A stretch of 64,000 nucleotides of DNA. Source: Hypericum androsaemum (taxonomy: Eukaryota; Streptophyta; Magnoliopsida; Malpighiales; Hypericaceae). Where the stretch lies: NCBI GenBank assembly GCA_963995505.1, contig OZ023192.1, forward strand, positions 8,539,001 through 8,603,000, in the 5' to 3' direction. Below the pieces are notes generated by a model. It saw nothing but the letters and a program-made list of their open reading frames with translations. It ran no database searches and had not been told where the DNA came from. Position numbers and translations under genes: made by a program. Positions 53,001-62,822 of the stretch are shown piece by piece (the first letter of the stretch is position 1; every line of letters starts with the position of its first letter).

Positions 53001-54627
53001 GACGTTGATCTTCACAAACTTGTGATGGTGACAAGGGTGCCAAGGTGATTACTCTCTTCTTAAGTATAAATGAATACTTATTGGTGTAGCCATCATGATG
53101 CACTTTCCTATCAAACTGCCACGGCCTTCCTAACAATAGGTGACCAGCTTGCATTGGTACAACATCACACAACACTTCATCCTCATAGTTGCCAATGCGG
53201 AATGCTACCAATACTTGCTTCATCACTCGTACTTCTCCACTATCATTCAGCCATTGTAGTTTGTAAGGCTTAGGGTGTTTTCCCGTGAGTAACCCTAACT
53301 TCTCCACCATAGTAGTGCTTGCAACATTAGCACAACTTCCTCCATCTATGATGACACTACACACCTTGTCTTTGACATAGCACCTTGTGTGAAAAATATT
53401 TTCTCTTTGAGCCACATCATTTTCTTCTTTTACTTGCACATTCAATGCTCTTCTAGACACAAGAGTAAGCCTCTCAGCAGCTTGGTATTCTTCCTCGGAT
53501 ACGTCCTCCAAAGAAGGCATGCTTTCATGCTCCGAATCCTCTTCTTCAGTTTCAATCTCTCCACTCTCCTTGATCACCATTGCTTGCTTGTTAGGGCATT
53601 GACTTGAGATGTGCCCTCTTCCTTGACACTTAAAGCACTTGATGTCACGGTTCCTAGCTGGAGTGACTTCCACTTTCCTTTGAGAATTAGCTTGAGAACT
53701 CTCGGATTTATGCTCTACTTTGGCTGCTTGTGGCTTGTCAAACTTCTTTTGGTAGTTTGGCTTCCAAGTAGAATTCGATGTAGCTTTTGTTCTCCCCTCT
53801 CCTCTCTTGAGTTGCTTCTCAATTTTCGTTGCCATATGCACCATGTCCTCCAACTCCACATAGTGTTGCAACTCAACTTTGTCTTGAATTTCAGGATTGA
53901 GTCCATTCAAGAACCTTGCCATTGTAACTTCTCTATCTTCATCTATATCAGCTCTTATCATGGCCATCTCCATCTGTTTGAAATACTCCTCCACACTCAA
54001 ATTTCCTTGCCTCATTCCTTGTAACTTCTTATACAGCTCTCTATAGTAATGACTTGGAACAAATCTCTTCCTCATCACTACTTTCATGTCTTCCCAAGTA
54101 GCTATAGGGCGTTCTCTATTTCTCCTCCTGCTTGTCACAAGTTGATCCCACCAAGTTATAGCATAATCAGTAAATTCGGTGATGGCAAGTTTTACCTTCT
54201 TTTCTTCGGAGCTATTGTGGCAATCAAACACGAACTCAATCTTCTTCTCCCACTCTAAGTACGCCTCCGGGTCAGAACGACCGGCAAAGGAAGGTATCTT
54301 CAGTTTGATACTCCCTATGTTGTCGTCTCTCTTTGGCCTCGCCTCCCTAGGTGGACGGCTTGTTCTTGCTCTCCTAAGACTCCTTGTTGAGCCTACGCCT
54401 TCTTCCGATTCAAAATCAGCTCCGCTTGACTCTCCAATAGGTACTCCTCTCCTACGCCTTTGGAGTTCGCCTCGCGTTGGGGGGATGTCACGAGAATTCT
54501 CCACGGCATCCACGCGTAGTTGCAAAGGCTCCATCTGAGCTTGCACCATCTGCTCGAGCTTCCCGGCCAATGCATCCACTAATAACTTAAGGTCTATGTT
54601 TCCCATGGTTTGACCTTCATGTGACAT
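49840..54627 (-). CDS. Gag-pol polyprotein of E2 (1595 aa, intact)
   Basis: A full uninterrupted frame. Gag is about residues 100-280. The CCHC knuckle is at 331-344. The aspartic protease motif DGGS lies about 100 residues after it. A highly charged Lys/Glu linker spans about 548-604. The RT box YFDD is at 835-838. RNase H begins near IECDASG and ends at DALSRR. The integrase zinc region includes [11 protein letters not shown], and the core residues are D1234, D1295 and E1331 (35 residues between the last two). A GPF motif with FNVADLSPF follows. The last 75 or so residues, with [12 protein letters not shown], are encoded inside the 3' LTR. No classical chromodomain is recognised; the tail may serve in targeting, as in CRM-type elements, but that is inference. 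All catalytic motifs are present, so the copy may be active. Confidence 0.96.
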   Translation of the reverse strand: MSHEGQTMGNIDLKLLVDALAGKLEQMVQAQMEPLQLRVDAVENSRDIPPTRGELQRRRRGVPIGESSGADFESEEGVGSTRSLRRARTSRPPREARPKRDDNIGSIKLKIPSFAGRSDPEAYLEWEKKIEFVFDCHNSSEEKKVKLAITEFTDYAITWWDQLVTSRRRNRERPIATWEDMKVVMRKRFVPSHYYRELYKKLQGMRQGNLSVEEYFKQMEMAMIRADIDEDREVTMARFLNGLNPEIQDKVELQHYVELEDMVHMATKIEKQLKRGEGRTKATSNSTWKPNYQKKFDKPQAAKVEHKSESSQANSQRKVEVTPARNRDIKCFKCQGRGHISSQCPNKQAMVIKESGEIETEEEDSEHESMPSLEDVSEEEYQAAERLTLVSRRALNVQVKEENDVAQRENIFHTRCYVKDKVCSVIIDGGSCANVASTTMVEKLGLLTGKHPKPYKLQWLNDSGEVRVMKQVLVAFRIGNYEDEVLCDVVPMQAGHLLLGRPWQFDRKVHHDGYTNKYSFILKKRVITLAPLSPSQVCEDQRQLQKESDEQRERDKKKKNERREEAEKKIRKTANGEEKIEKTKEAGKTEIKTAKERKTESWKKSYYVGTSDIKQACFEKKPMILLRYREALLNTNELEPHVPSTVVSLLQDYKDVFPDELPPGLPPIRGIEHQIDLVPGAAIPNRPAYRSNPEETKELEKQVNELLEKGYVRESMSPCAVPVLLVPKKDKTWRMCVDCRAVNNITVKYRHPIPRLDDMLDELHGSCMFSKIDLKSGYHQIRMKEGDEWKTAFKTKYGLYEWMVMPFGLSNAPSTFMRLMNHVLRPFIGKFVVVYFDDILIYSKSMEDHLEHLKSVLDALREEKLFANLKKCTFCTDKLVFLGFVVGANGIQVDEEKIRAIREWPSPTSVANVRSFHGLASFYRRFVKDFSSIAAPITEVIKKNVGFTWGEAQEKAFQLLKGKLTNAPLLALPNFSKTFEIECDASGVGIGAVLMQEGRPIAYFSEKLSGATLNYPTYDKELYALVRALETWQHYLWPKEFVIHTDHESLKHLKGQHKLNKRHARWVEFIETFPYVIRYKQGKENVVADALSRRYALISTLDAKLLGFEHIKEMYVDDVDFGELFRSTERSAFGKFFRNEGYLFRENKLCVPNCSMRELLIQEAHGGGLMGHFGIAKTLAMLQDHFFWPHMKRDVERVCGRCITCKQAKSKVKPHGLYTPLPIPSEPWIDISMDFVLGLPRTKRGRDSIFVVVDRFSKMAHFIPCHKTDDASNIADLFFREVVRLHGMPRTIISDRDAKFLSYFWKTLWCKLGTKLLFSTTCHPQTDGQTEVVNRTLSTLLRALIKHNIKTWEECLPHVEFAYNRSVHSATQFSPFELVYGFNPLTPLDLSPLPSSEHVNLDGKKKAEFVKQLHEKARMNIEKRTEHYARQANKGRHKVVFEPGDWVWLHMRKERFPVQRRSKLLPRGDGPFQVLERINENAYKLDLPGEYSVSASFNVADLSPFDVGDDLRTNPFQEEGTDVSKPKDAPTIKLVDSQQVQVPIGPMTRARARKLQSDFNGLMQEVWAQVGAYKCKDVHEAHAKPMHVIEAILEA

Positions 54628-55054
54628 GTTTGCTGCAAGAAAAATTGGTTAGTAATAAAAAAAATATGGCCTCACAAGCTCACTCCCTTACGTGTATACT
54701 CTCAATGTAAGGTGCACTCAAGTTCACTCGTGTTTGCACTCAAATATTTGGCTTTTCTCTCTAAGGTACTCGCACACTCTTGCCTTTTTCCTCTCGTGAT
54801 ACTTGTATGTTCTTACTAAGGCTAGAACGGCCTTGCTTGAGCTTCACGCTTTAACAACCAGAATGTTAAAGTTCTTCTTGGGTCTTTCCTTTAGTCTTGC
54901 TCGCTTCCTTTTTGATTTTGTTTCCTCTTTAAGCTTGCTTGCGGCCTTGCTTCCTCTTTAGACTTGCTTGCGGCCTTGCTTCCTCTTTAGACTTGCTTGC
55001 GGCCTTTGCTTCCTCTTTAGGCTTCACGCACTTTTTCTTTTCTTTCCTTTTTCG

Positions 55055-55086
<32 letters not shown>

Positions 55087-55288
55087 CTTTCTTTTCTTTT
55101 TTTTTTTTTTTTCTTTCTTTTCTTTTCTTTTCTTGCTTCACTCGTTTGTTTCCCTCTCTTTTCAAACAGCGAAGAGAAAAAAAAAACGAACCAATAAGAA
55201 CAAAAATAACGAGCAACTAAACGAACCAACAAGAACAAAAATAACAAGGATAGTGAACTAAAGTAACAAGCTAAGCTCTGATACCAAC
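54628..55288 (-). other. Leader and primer-binding site of E2
   Basis: The minus-strand leader has the same parts as in E1: primer-binding site at 55275-55286, pyrimidine-rich on the + strand (purine on the sense strand) at about 55030-55135, and 29-bp tandem units at about 54940-55020. The purine run lengths differ a little from E1. No gene. Confidence 0.8.
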
Positions 55289-56095
55289 TGATATGAATCT
55301 CCGCGGAAAAGATTCACAACTCGGACCGTTTGTTACTTTAGAATGGATCAGATCACAACTCACAAGAACTCACTCGAACTAAGGCACGAAATTGAACCTT
55401 AACCCGCAACAAGAACTTCTGAACCTTGACCTAAGGTCGAATCACGCCACAAGCGAGGATGGATGGTCCGCTTGATAAGTGAAAGATAAATTCTAGCCAA
55501 GACGACTCACCAGCCTAAGCAAGAACAAACGAGTATCTAAACTCTCAATTAGCCAAAGCTATGTAATTCTGAATTGTTGTGTGTACGTTTTATTGCTAGG
55601 AGTCCTCTTTATATAGGCTCCCAAAGTACCAAAATATTCCTAAACAAGCTAACTCCTTAAAAAGGAGTTCAAAGGCTGGCCAAAACTCTCTTTCCTATTC
55701 TAAGGAGATTCTGGCCGAATTATTCAACTAAAATAGGAAATAATCTAAACAAATAATATCTAATAGAATAACAATTAATTGCACGTCCTAACAAGAAGAT
55801 GCATGGCCTAAATAGGTTGATTCTTGCTGATTCTCCATGTGCGCATGCATCCAGAAGTTGGTGTGCATATTAAGCTTCCAAAATAGCCTCTATCACGTGC
55901 ATGGGCTTTGCATGTGCCTCATGCACGTCCTTGCACTTGTACGCACCAACTTGAGCCCAAACTTCTTGCATTAGTCCATTGAAATCAGATTGCAACTTCC
56001 TAGCTCGTGCTCTTGTCATTGGCCCAATTGGAACTTGAACTTGCTGCGAGTCTACAAGCTTGATAGTAGGTGCGTCCTTAGGCTTGCTCACATCA
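55289..56095 (-). repeat. 5' LTR of E2 (807 bp)
   Basis: Reads identical to the 3' LTR of E2. The open 76-codon frame at its far end is the LTR copy of the polyprotein tail, not a separate gene. Confidence 0.95.
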
Positions 56096-56100
56096 CGCAC

Positions 56101-58082
56101 CCATAACTGAAGTCATCAAGAAGAACGTAGGCTTTACTTGGGGAGAAGCTCAAGAGAAGGCTTTCCAACTACTAAAAGAGAAGTTGACTAATGCACCCTT
56201 GTTAGCTTTGCCTAATTTCACTAAGACTTTTGAAATAGAGTGTGATGCTTCTGGTGTAGGAATTGGAGCTGTCCTTATGCAAGAAGGAAGACCTATTGCA
56301 TACTTTAGTGAGAAACTAAGTGGTGCAACCTTGAATTACCCGACCTATGACAAGGAGTTGTACGCACTAGTTCGAGCATTGGAGACATGGCAACATTACT
56401 TGTGGCCCAAGGAGTTCGTGATTCACACTGATCATGAGTCACTCAAGCACTTAAAGGGGCAACACAAGCTGAACAAGAGGCATGCACGATGGGTGGAATT
56501 CATTGAGACATTTCCTTATGTCATTCGCTACAAGCAAGGTAAGGAAAATGTAGTAGCTGATGCACTATCACGGAGGTACGCCTTGATCTCAACTCTTGAT
56601 GCTAAACTACTTGGTTTTGAACACATTAAAGAGATGTATGTTGATGATGTTGATTTTGGTGAGTTGTTTAGATCAACTGAAAGAAGTGCATTTGGTAAGT
56701 TCTTTCGTAATGAAGGTTACCTCTTTCGTGAAAACAAACTTTGTGTGCCTAATTGTTCGATGCGAGAATTACTAATCCAGGAGGCACATGGAGGTGGCTT
56801 AATGGGGCATTTTGGAATTGCAAAGACCTTGGCAATGCTACAAGATCATTTCTTTTGGCCACACATGAAGAGAGACGTTGAGAGAGTTTGTGGTCGTTGC
56901 ATCACTTGCAAGCAAGCCAAGTCGAAAGTAAAACCCCATGGTTTGTACACCCCACTACCTATACCTAGTGAGCCTTGGATTGATATCTCTATGGATTTTG
57001 TGTTAGGCCTACCTAGGACTAAGCGTGGAAGAGATTCAATTTTTGTGGTAGTGGATAGGTTTTCTAAGATGGCACATTTCATTCCATGTCATAAGACTGA
57101 TGATGCTTCAAACATTGCTGATTTGTTCTTTAGAGAGGTTGTTAGGTTGCATGGCATGCCTAGGACAATTATCTCTGATAGAGATGCTAAGTTCCTAAGT
57201 TACTTTTGGAAGACTTTGTGGTGCAAGTTAGGTACTAAGTTGTTGTTTTCTACTACTTGTCATCCTCAAACTGATGGTCAAACTGAAGTAGTGAATAGGA
57301 CTTTGTCTACACTTTTGAGAGCACTCATTAAGCATAACATTAAGACTTGGGAAGAATGTTTGCCTCATGTTGAGTTTGCTTATAATCGTTCTGTCCATTC
57401 TGCTACTCAATTCTCACCATTTGAGCTTGTTTATGGATTTAATCCTTTGACTCCATTGGATTTATCACCTCTACCTTCGAGTGAGCAAGTTAACTTAGAT
57501 GGCAAGAAGAAAGCTGAATTTGTCAAGCAGTTACATGAGAAAGCAAGAATGAACATCGAGAAGCGCACGGAGCACTATGCAAGGCAAGCAAACAAAGGAA
57601 GGCACAAGGTTGTCTTTGAGCCGGGAGATTGGGTTTGGCTACATATGAGGAAGGAGCGTTTTCCTGTACAAAGACGTTCAAAGTTGCTACCACGGGGAGA
57701 TGGTCCATTCCAAGTGATCGAACGCATCAATGATAATGCCTACAAGCTAGACCTTCCGGGTGAGTATAATGTAAGTGCTTCGTTTAACGTGGCTGACTTG
57801 AGTCCGTTTGATGTAGGTGATGATTTGAGGACAAATCCTTTTCAAGAGGAGGGGACTGATGTGAGCAAGCCTAAGGACGCACCTACTATCAAGCTTGTAG
57901 ACTCGCAGCAAGTTCAAGTTCCAATTGGGCCAATGACAAGAGCACGAGCTAGGAAGTTGCAATCTGATTTCAATGGACTAATGCAAGAAGTTTGGGCTCA
58001 AGTTGGTGCGTACAAGTGCAAGGACGTGCATGAGGCACATGCAAAGCCCATGCACGTGATAGAGGCTATTTTGGAAGCTTAA
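56101..58082 (+). pseudogene. Gag-pol of E1, C-terminal part (RNase H and integrase)
   Basis: Continuation of the E1 frame after the E2 insertion and the duplicated CGCAC. Coding resumes at about 56101, upstream of the first Met at 56184. It holds RNase H ([11 protein letters not shown], then DALSRR), the integrase zinc region ([11 protein letters not shown]), the D,D,35E core ([26 protein letters not shown]) and the GPF region. The final 75 or so codons are inside the 3' LTR. No stop or frameshift is seen. On its own it has no promoter except through read-through, so it is called a broken gene part. Confidence 0.94.
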
Positions 58083-58661
58083 TATGCACACCAACTTCTG
58101 GATGCATGCGCACATGGAGAATCAGCAAGAATCAACCTATTTAGGCCATGCATCTTCTTGTTAGGACGTGCAATTAATTGTTATTCTATTAGATATTATT
58201 TGTTTAGATTATTTCCTATTTTAGTTGAATAATTCGGCCAGAATCTCCTTAGAATAGGAAAGAGAGTTTTGGCCAGCCTTTGAACTCCTTTTTAAGGAGT
58301 TAGCTTGTTTAGGAATATTTTGGTACTTTGGGAGCCTATATAAAGAGGACTCCTAGCAATAAAACGTACACAACAATTCAGAATTACATAGCTTTGGCTA
58401 ATTGAGAGTTTAGATACTCGTTTGTTCTTGCTTAGGCTGGTGAGTCGTCTTGGCTAGAATTTATCTTTCACTTATCAAGCGGACCATCCATCCTCGCTTG
58501 TGGCGTGATTCGACCTTAGGTCAAGGTTCAGAAGTTCTTGTTGCGGGTTAAGGTTCAATTTCGTGCCTTAGTTCGAGTGAGTTCTTGTGAGTTGTGATCT
58601 GTTCCATTCTAAAGTAACAAACGGTCCGAGTTGTGAATCTTTTCCGCATAGATTCATATCA
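57857..58661 (+). repeat. 3' LTR of E1 (805 bp)
   Basis: It follows AAGAGGAGGGGAC and starts TGATGTGAGC. It is followed by the right target copy GTAAG at 58662-58666 and then satellite. Confidence 0.96.
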
Positions 58662-60370
58662 GTAAGATAAGGCAAGAAAAGGAAATAAAAGGCAAGAAAA
58701 GGTAAAAAAAGGCAAGAAAAGACAATAAAAAGCAAGAACAGACAAGATAAGGCAAGAAAAGACATGATAAGGCAAGAAAAGGCAAGGAAAAGGCAAGAAA
58801 CGTAAAGGAAAAGGCAAGGAATAGGCAAGATAAGGAAAGAAAAGTCATGATAAGGCAAGAAAAGCCAAAGAAAAAGCAAGATAAGGCAAGAAATGGCAAG
58901 ATAAGGCAAGAAAATGCAAGGAAAAGGAAAAATAGGGCAAGAAAAGGCAAGGAAAAGGCAAGAAAAAGCAAGGAAAAGGCAATAAAAGGCATGATAACGC
59001 AAGATAAGGCAAGAAAAGGAAAGAAAAGAAAAGAAAAGGTAGGATAAGGTAAGATAAGGCAAGAAAAGGAAATAGAAAGCAAGAAAAGGTAAAAAAGGCT
59101 AGAAAAGACAATAAAAAGCAAGAACAGACAAGATAAGGCAAGAAAAGACATGATAAGGCAAGAAAAGGCAAGGAAAAGGCAAGAAAAAGAAAGGAAAAGG
59201 CAAGGAAATGGCATGATATGGCAAGAAAAGGCAAGAAAATGCAAGATGGGGCAAGATAAGGCAAGAAAAGGACAGGGAAAATTAGGAAAAGGTAGGGAAA
59301 AGGAAAGATAAGGAAAGAAAAGGCTAGATAAAGCAAGATAAGGCAAGAAAAGGAAAGAAAAGGCAATATAAGCCTTGAAAAGGCAGGAAAAGGGAAGAAA
59401 GGGCAATAAAATGTAAGAAAAGGCCAAGAAAAGGCAACAAAAGAAAAGAAAAAGCAAGATAACGCAAGAAACGGTAAGAAAATGAAAAAAAGGCAAGAAA
59501 ATGCAAACAAAGGTAAGGAAAAGACAAGATAAGGCAAGATAAGGGAAGAAAAGCAAAGATAAGGCAAGAAAAGGCAAGATAAGGAAAGAAAAGGCATGAT
59601 AAGGCAAGAAAAGGCAAGAAAAAGGAAAGATATGACAAGATAAGGCAAGAAAAGGCAAGAAATGCAAGGAGAAGGCAAAAAAAGGGAAGAGGAGGTAAGA
59701 AAAGGAAAGATAAGGCAAGTAAAGGCACGGAAAAGGCATGACAAGGCAAGAAAAGGCAAGGAAAAGGAAAGATAAGACAACATAAGGCAAGAAAATGCGA
59801 GAAACGCAAAGAAATGGCAAGAAAAGATAAGATGAGGCAAGAAAAGGAAAGATAAGGCAAGTAAAGGCACGAAAAAGGCAAGATAAGTAAAGAAAATGTA
59901 AGATAAGGCTAGAAAAGGCAAGATTAGGAAGCGAAAGGCATTATAAGTCAAAAAGGAAAGGAAAAGGCAAGATAAGGCAAAAATTTTAAGAAAAGGCCAG
60001 GAAAAGGTAAGATAAGGAAAGAAAAGGCATGATAAGGAAAAAAAATGCAATCAAAAAGCAAGATAAGGTAAGAAATGGTAAGAAAAGGCAAGATAAGGAA
60101 TGAAAAGGCAAGGAAAAGACAATATAAGGCAAGAAAAGGTAAGAAAATGCAAGGAAATGGCAAGAAAAGCCAAGGAAAAGGTAAAAAATGACAAGATAAG
60201 GTAAGAAAAGGAAAGAAAAGGTATGAAAAGGCAAGAAAAGGAAAGAAAAGATAATATAAGGCAAGAAAAGGCAAAAGAAGGCAAGAAAAGGCAAGAAAAG
60301 ATAATAAAAGGAAAGAAAAGACAAGATAAGGCAAGAAATGGCAAGAAAAGGCATGATAAGGCAAGGAAAA
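58662..60370. repeat. Satellite S4 (1.7 kb)
   Basis: Same array and orientation as S1-S3. Its first 100 bases match S3 at about 40120 onward, as expected for the right side of the E1 target. It ends against the LTR of element F. No gene. Confidence 0.92.
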
Positions 60371-60851
60371 TGATGTAGCACAACGGAGGCGTGCGAATCA
60401 ACACCTCAAACGAACGAGGCTCGAACAGTTGAAAGAAATAAACGATGGACAATTCCACTTGGATCTTCCGAAACAAGATGGAAGGTTTGCTTGAGTCCAC
60501 AAGCAGCCAACCAACGGCCAAGGTAGGAAATTCTCGCGCACGAAGCGCACTCAGCTCACTTGCACGTTTTTGGATTCAAAATCTGTCCCCATTATTTCCT
60601 CTCCGCCAGATACAAATAGAAGGCGGGAGTTAAGGCAGGAGTTAAGGCGAGAATTATGGCAAACCTCTTCACACGCCTCCTGTCCGTAACCTCCCCTCTA
60701 ACCCCCACTAATTGGCATTTAAATGTGCCTTATTACAATCACGAAATTAAACGCTGAATTAAGTGCAATAATTGAAACCACAAACTCCACGCGTTCCAGG
60801 CACACGTCCATCGCACAAACATGCTGACAAACGCACATTCGTCCTACGGCA
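60371..60851 (-). repeat. 3' LTR of element F (about 481 bp)
   Basis: On the minus strand it starts TGCCGTAGGACG after the polypurine tract AAGGGGGGGGAGGA and ends TGCTACATCA against satellite. The partner LTR is not in the window, so the outer edge rests on the CA terminus and the change to satellite. Confidence 0.8.
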
Positions 60852-60874
60852 TCCTCCCCCCCCTTAAGAGCCTG

Positions 60875-62017
60875 CTAGTCTCGAGCAGCTAAACGGCTTG
60901 GCAAAGGAAGAGGATTGAAATATGGCGTGAGATCAGCTACGTTGAAGGTCCTCGATACGCCTAGATCTTCCGGTAGGTCAATCACATATGCATTGTCGTT
61001 GACACGCCGGAGCACCTTGTATGGACCAAACCGTCGTGCTTGAAGCTTGCCTCCCCAGCCTGCGGGCATGCGTTCCTTGCGAAAGTGCACCATAACTTGT
61101 TCTCCGGGTTGAAATATTTGCACCTTTCGCTTTGCATCCACTCGCTCTTTCTCCTTAGCGTACATTGTGCTAAGTCTTTTCTTCACAGCTTCCAGTATGG
61201 CTTGCACGTCTTCAGCATAGGCGAGGGCACTTGTGTTGGCTCGAACAGGTCGTGGCACGCTGGAGACATCAACCAAATGGTTAGGGGCCTTTGTATACAC
61301 CAAAGCAAAGGGAGGCTTCCCCGTAGACCTGTGAATAGCTCCATTATACGCGAATTCCGCAATAGGCAAAGCAAGATCCCACTGCCTTAGCCTCTCATGA
61401 CACAAGCTGCGAAGAAGGTTGCCAAGGGTGCGGTTGGTTGCTTCCGTTTGACCATCTGTCTGAGGGTGCGCGGTGGTGCTGAATTGGAGCGTGGCATCGA
61501 ACATCCTCCAAAGTGTCTTCCAAAAGCTGGCAAGAAACTTGGTGTCTCGATCAGAAACAATCGTTTTAGGCACGCCATGCAAACGCACCACCTCTCTAAA
61601 GAAATGCCTTGCCACCGCGGCTGCATCATTCGTCTTCTTGCATGGCACAAAATGCGCCATCTTTGACAACCTGTCAACAATAACAAAAATAGAATCCGCC
61701 CCACTTGGAGTGCGGGGTAAGCCAAGGATAAAATCCATGCTAAGGTCTTCCCATATGGCATTGGGAATTGGCAAAGGCGTGTACAGGCCAGCATTGTTGA
61801 CTCCTCCCTTCGTTTCTTGGCACACACGGCAGTGTTGCACAAACTTAGCAACATCCTTGTACATCTTTGGCCAATGGAAACGCTCTTGCAACGAGGACAA
61901 GGTCTTGTCACGTCCCAAATGAGCTGCCAAGCCTCCCGCGTGCATCTCTTGCATCACATGAGCACGTAGGGATGACTTTGGTACACACAACTGATTCCCT
62001 CTCATTAGGAACCCATC
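60875..62017 (-). pseudogene. Integrase end of element F gag-pol, truncated
   Basis: About 381 codons are open with no stop. They contain the end of the RNase H-integrase linker (DGFLMRGNQLCVP), the zinc region (HAGGLAAHLGRDKT and CRVCQETKGG), the D,D,35E core (SMDFILGLPRTPSG, VSDRDTKF, GQTEATNR) and GPYKVLRRVNDNAY. It ends RLAARD before the polypurine tract, in contrast to A and D, which read into the LTR. The upstream reading frame seen beyond 62017 is E3 LTR and does not belong to the protein. Confidence 0.93.
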
Positions 62018-62822
62018 TGATATGAATCTATGCGGAAAAGATTCACAACTCGGACCGTTTGTTACTTTAGAATGGAACAGATCACAACTCACAAGAACTC
62101 ACTCGAACTAAGGCACGAAATTGAACCTTAACCCGCAACAAGAACTTCTGAACCTTGACCTAAGGTCGAATCACGCCACAAGCGAGGATGGATGGTCCGC
62201 TTGATAAGTGAAAGATAAATTCTAGCCAAGACGACTCACCAGCCTAAGCAAGAACAAACGAGTATCTAAACTCTCAATTAGCCAAAGCTATGTAATTCTG
62301 AATTGTTGTGTACGTTTTATTGCTAGGAGTCCTCTTTATATAGGCTCCCAAAGTACCAAAATATTCCTAAACAAGCTAACTCCTTAAAAAGGAGTTCAAA
62401 GGCTGGCCAAAACTCTCTTTCCTATTCTAAGGAGATTCTGGCCGAATTATTCAACTAAAATAGGAAATAATCTAAACAAATAATATCTAATAGAATAACA
62501 ATTAATTGCACGTCCTAACAAGAAGATGCATGGCCTAAATAGGTTGATTCTTGCTGATTCTCCATGTGCGCATGCATCCAGAAGTTGGTGTGCATATTAA
62601 GCTTCCAAAATAGCCTCTATCACGTGCATGGGCTTTGCATGTGCCTCATGCACGTCCTTGCACTTGTACGCACCAACTTGAGCCCAAACTTCTTGCATTA
62701 GTCCATTGAAATCAGATTGCAACTTCCTAGCTCGTGCTCTTGTCATTGGCCCAATTGGAACTTGAACTTGCTGCGAGTCTACAAGCTTGATAGTAGGTGC
62801 GTCCTTAGGCTTGCTCACATCA
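62018..62822 (-). repeat. 3' LTR of E3 (805 bp)
   Basis: Same termini and TATA/AATAAA block as the E1 LTRs. The polypurine tract is directly right of it, at about 62823-62837. Confidence 0.95.

Larger units (their letters stand above)
49259..56095 (-). mobile_element. Element E2: complete autonomous Ty3/gypsy retrotransposon nested in E1
   Basis: A minus-strand element of 6837 bp with two 807-bp LTRs, primer-binding site, polypurine tract and one intact frame. Same family as its host E1. It differs from E1 and E3 by small LTR changes: CCGCGG for CCGCAT near the end, GGATC for GGAAC, and one extra TG pair. Being identical in its LTRs by eye and nested in another young element, it is among the latest events in the window. 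Confidence 0.97.
44986..58661 (+). mobile_element. Element E1: Ty3/gypsy retrotransposon, interrupted by E2
   Basis: It has LTRs at 44986-45790 and 57857-58661 (805 bp each) and is bounded by a perfect GTAAG duplication (44981-44985 and 58662-58666). A complete same-family element in opposite orientation sits at 49259-56095 inside its RT/RNase H region. Without that insertion E1 is about 6.8 kb and its frame shows no other break. Lineage 2 differs from A, C and D in gag, LTR and C-terminal tail. Confidence 0.96.
60371..62017 (-). mobile_element. Element F: Ty3/gypsy retrotransposon, 3' part, cut by E3
   Basis: Minus-strand element of lineage 1, with its 3' LTR next to the satellite and the end of pol intact. 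At 62018 it is interrupted by the LTR of E3. The remainder, if it survives, lies beyond the window. Integrase sequence is closest by eye to D and A. Confidence 0.92.
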
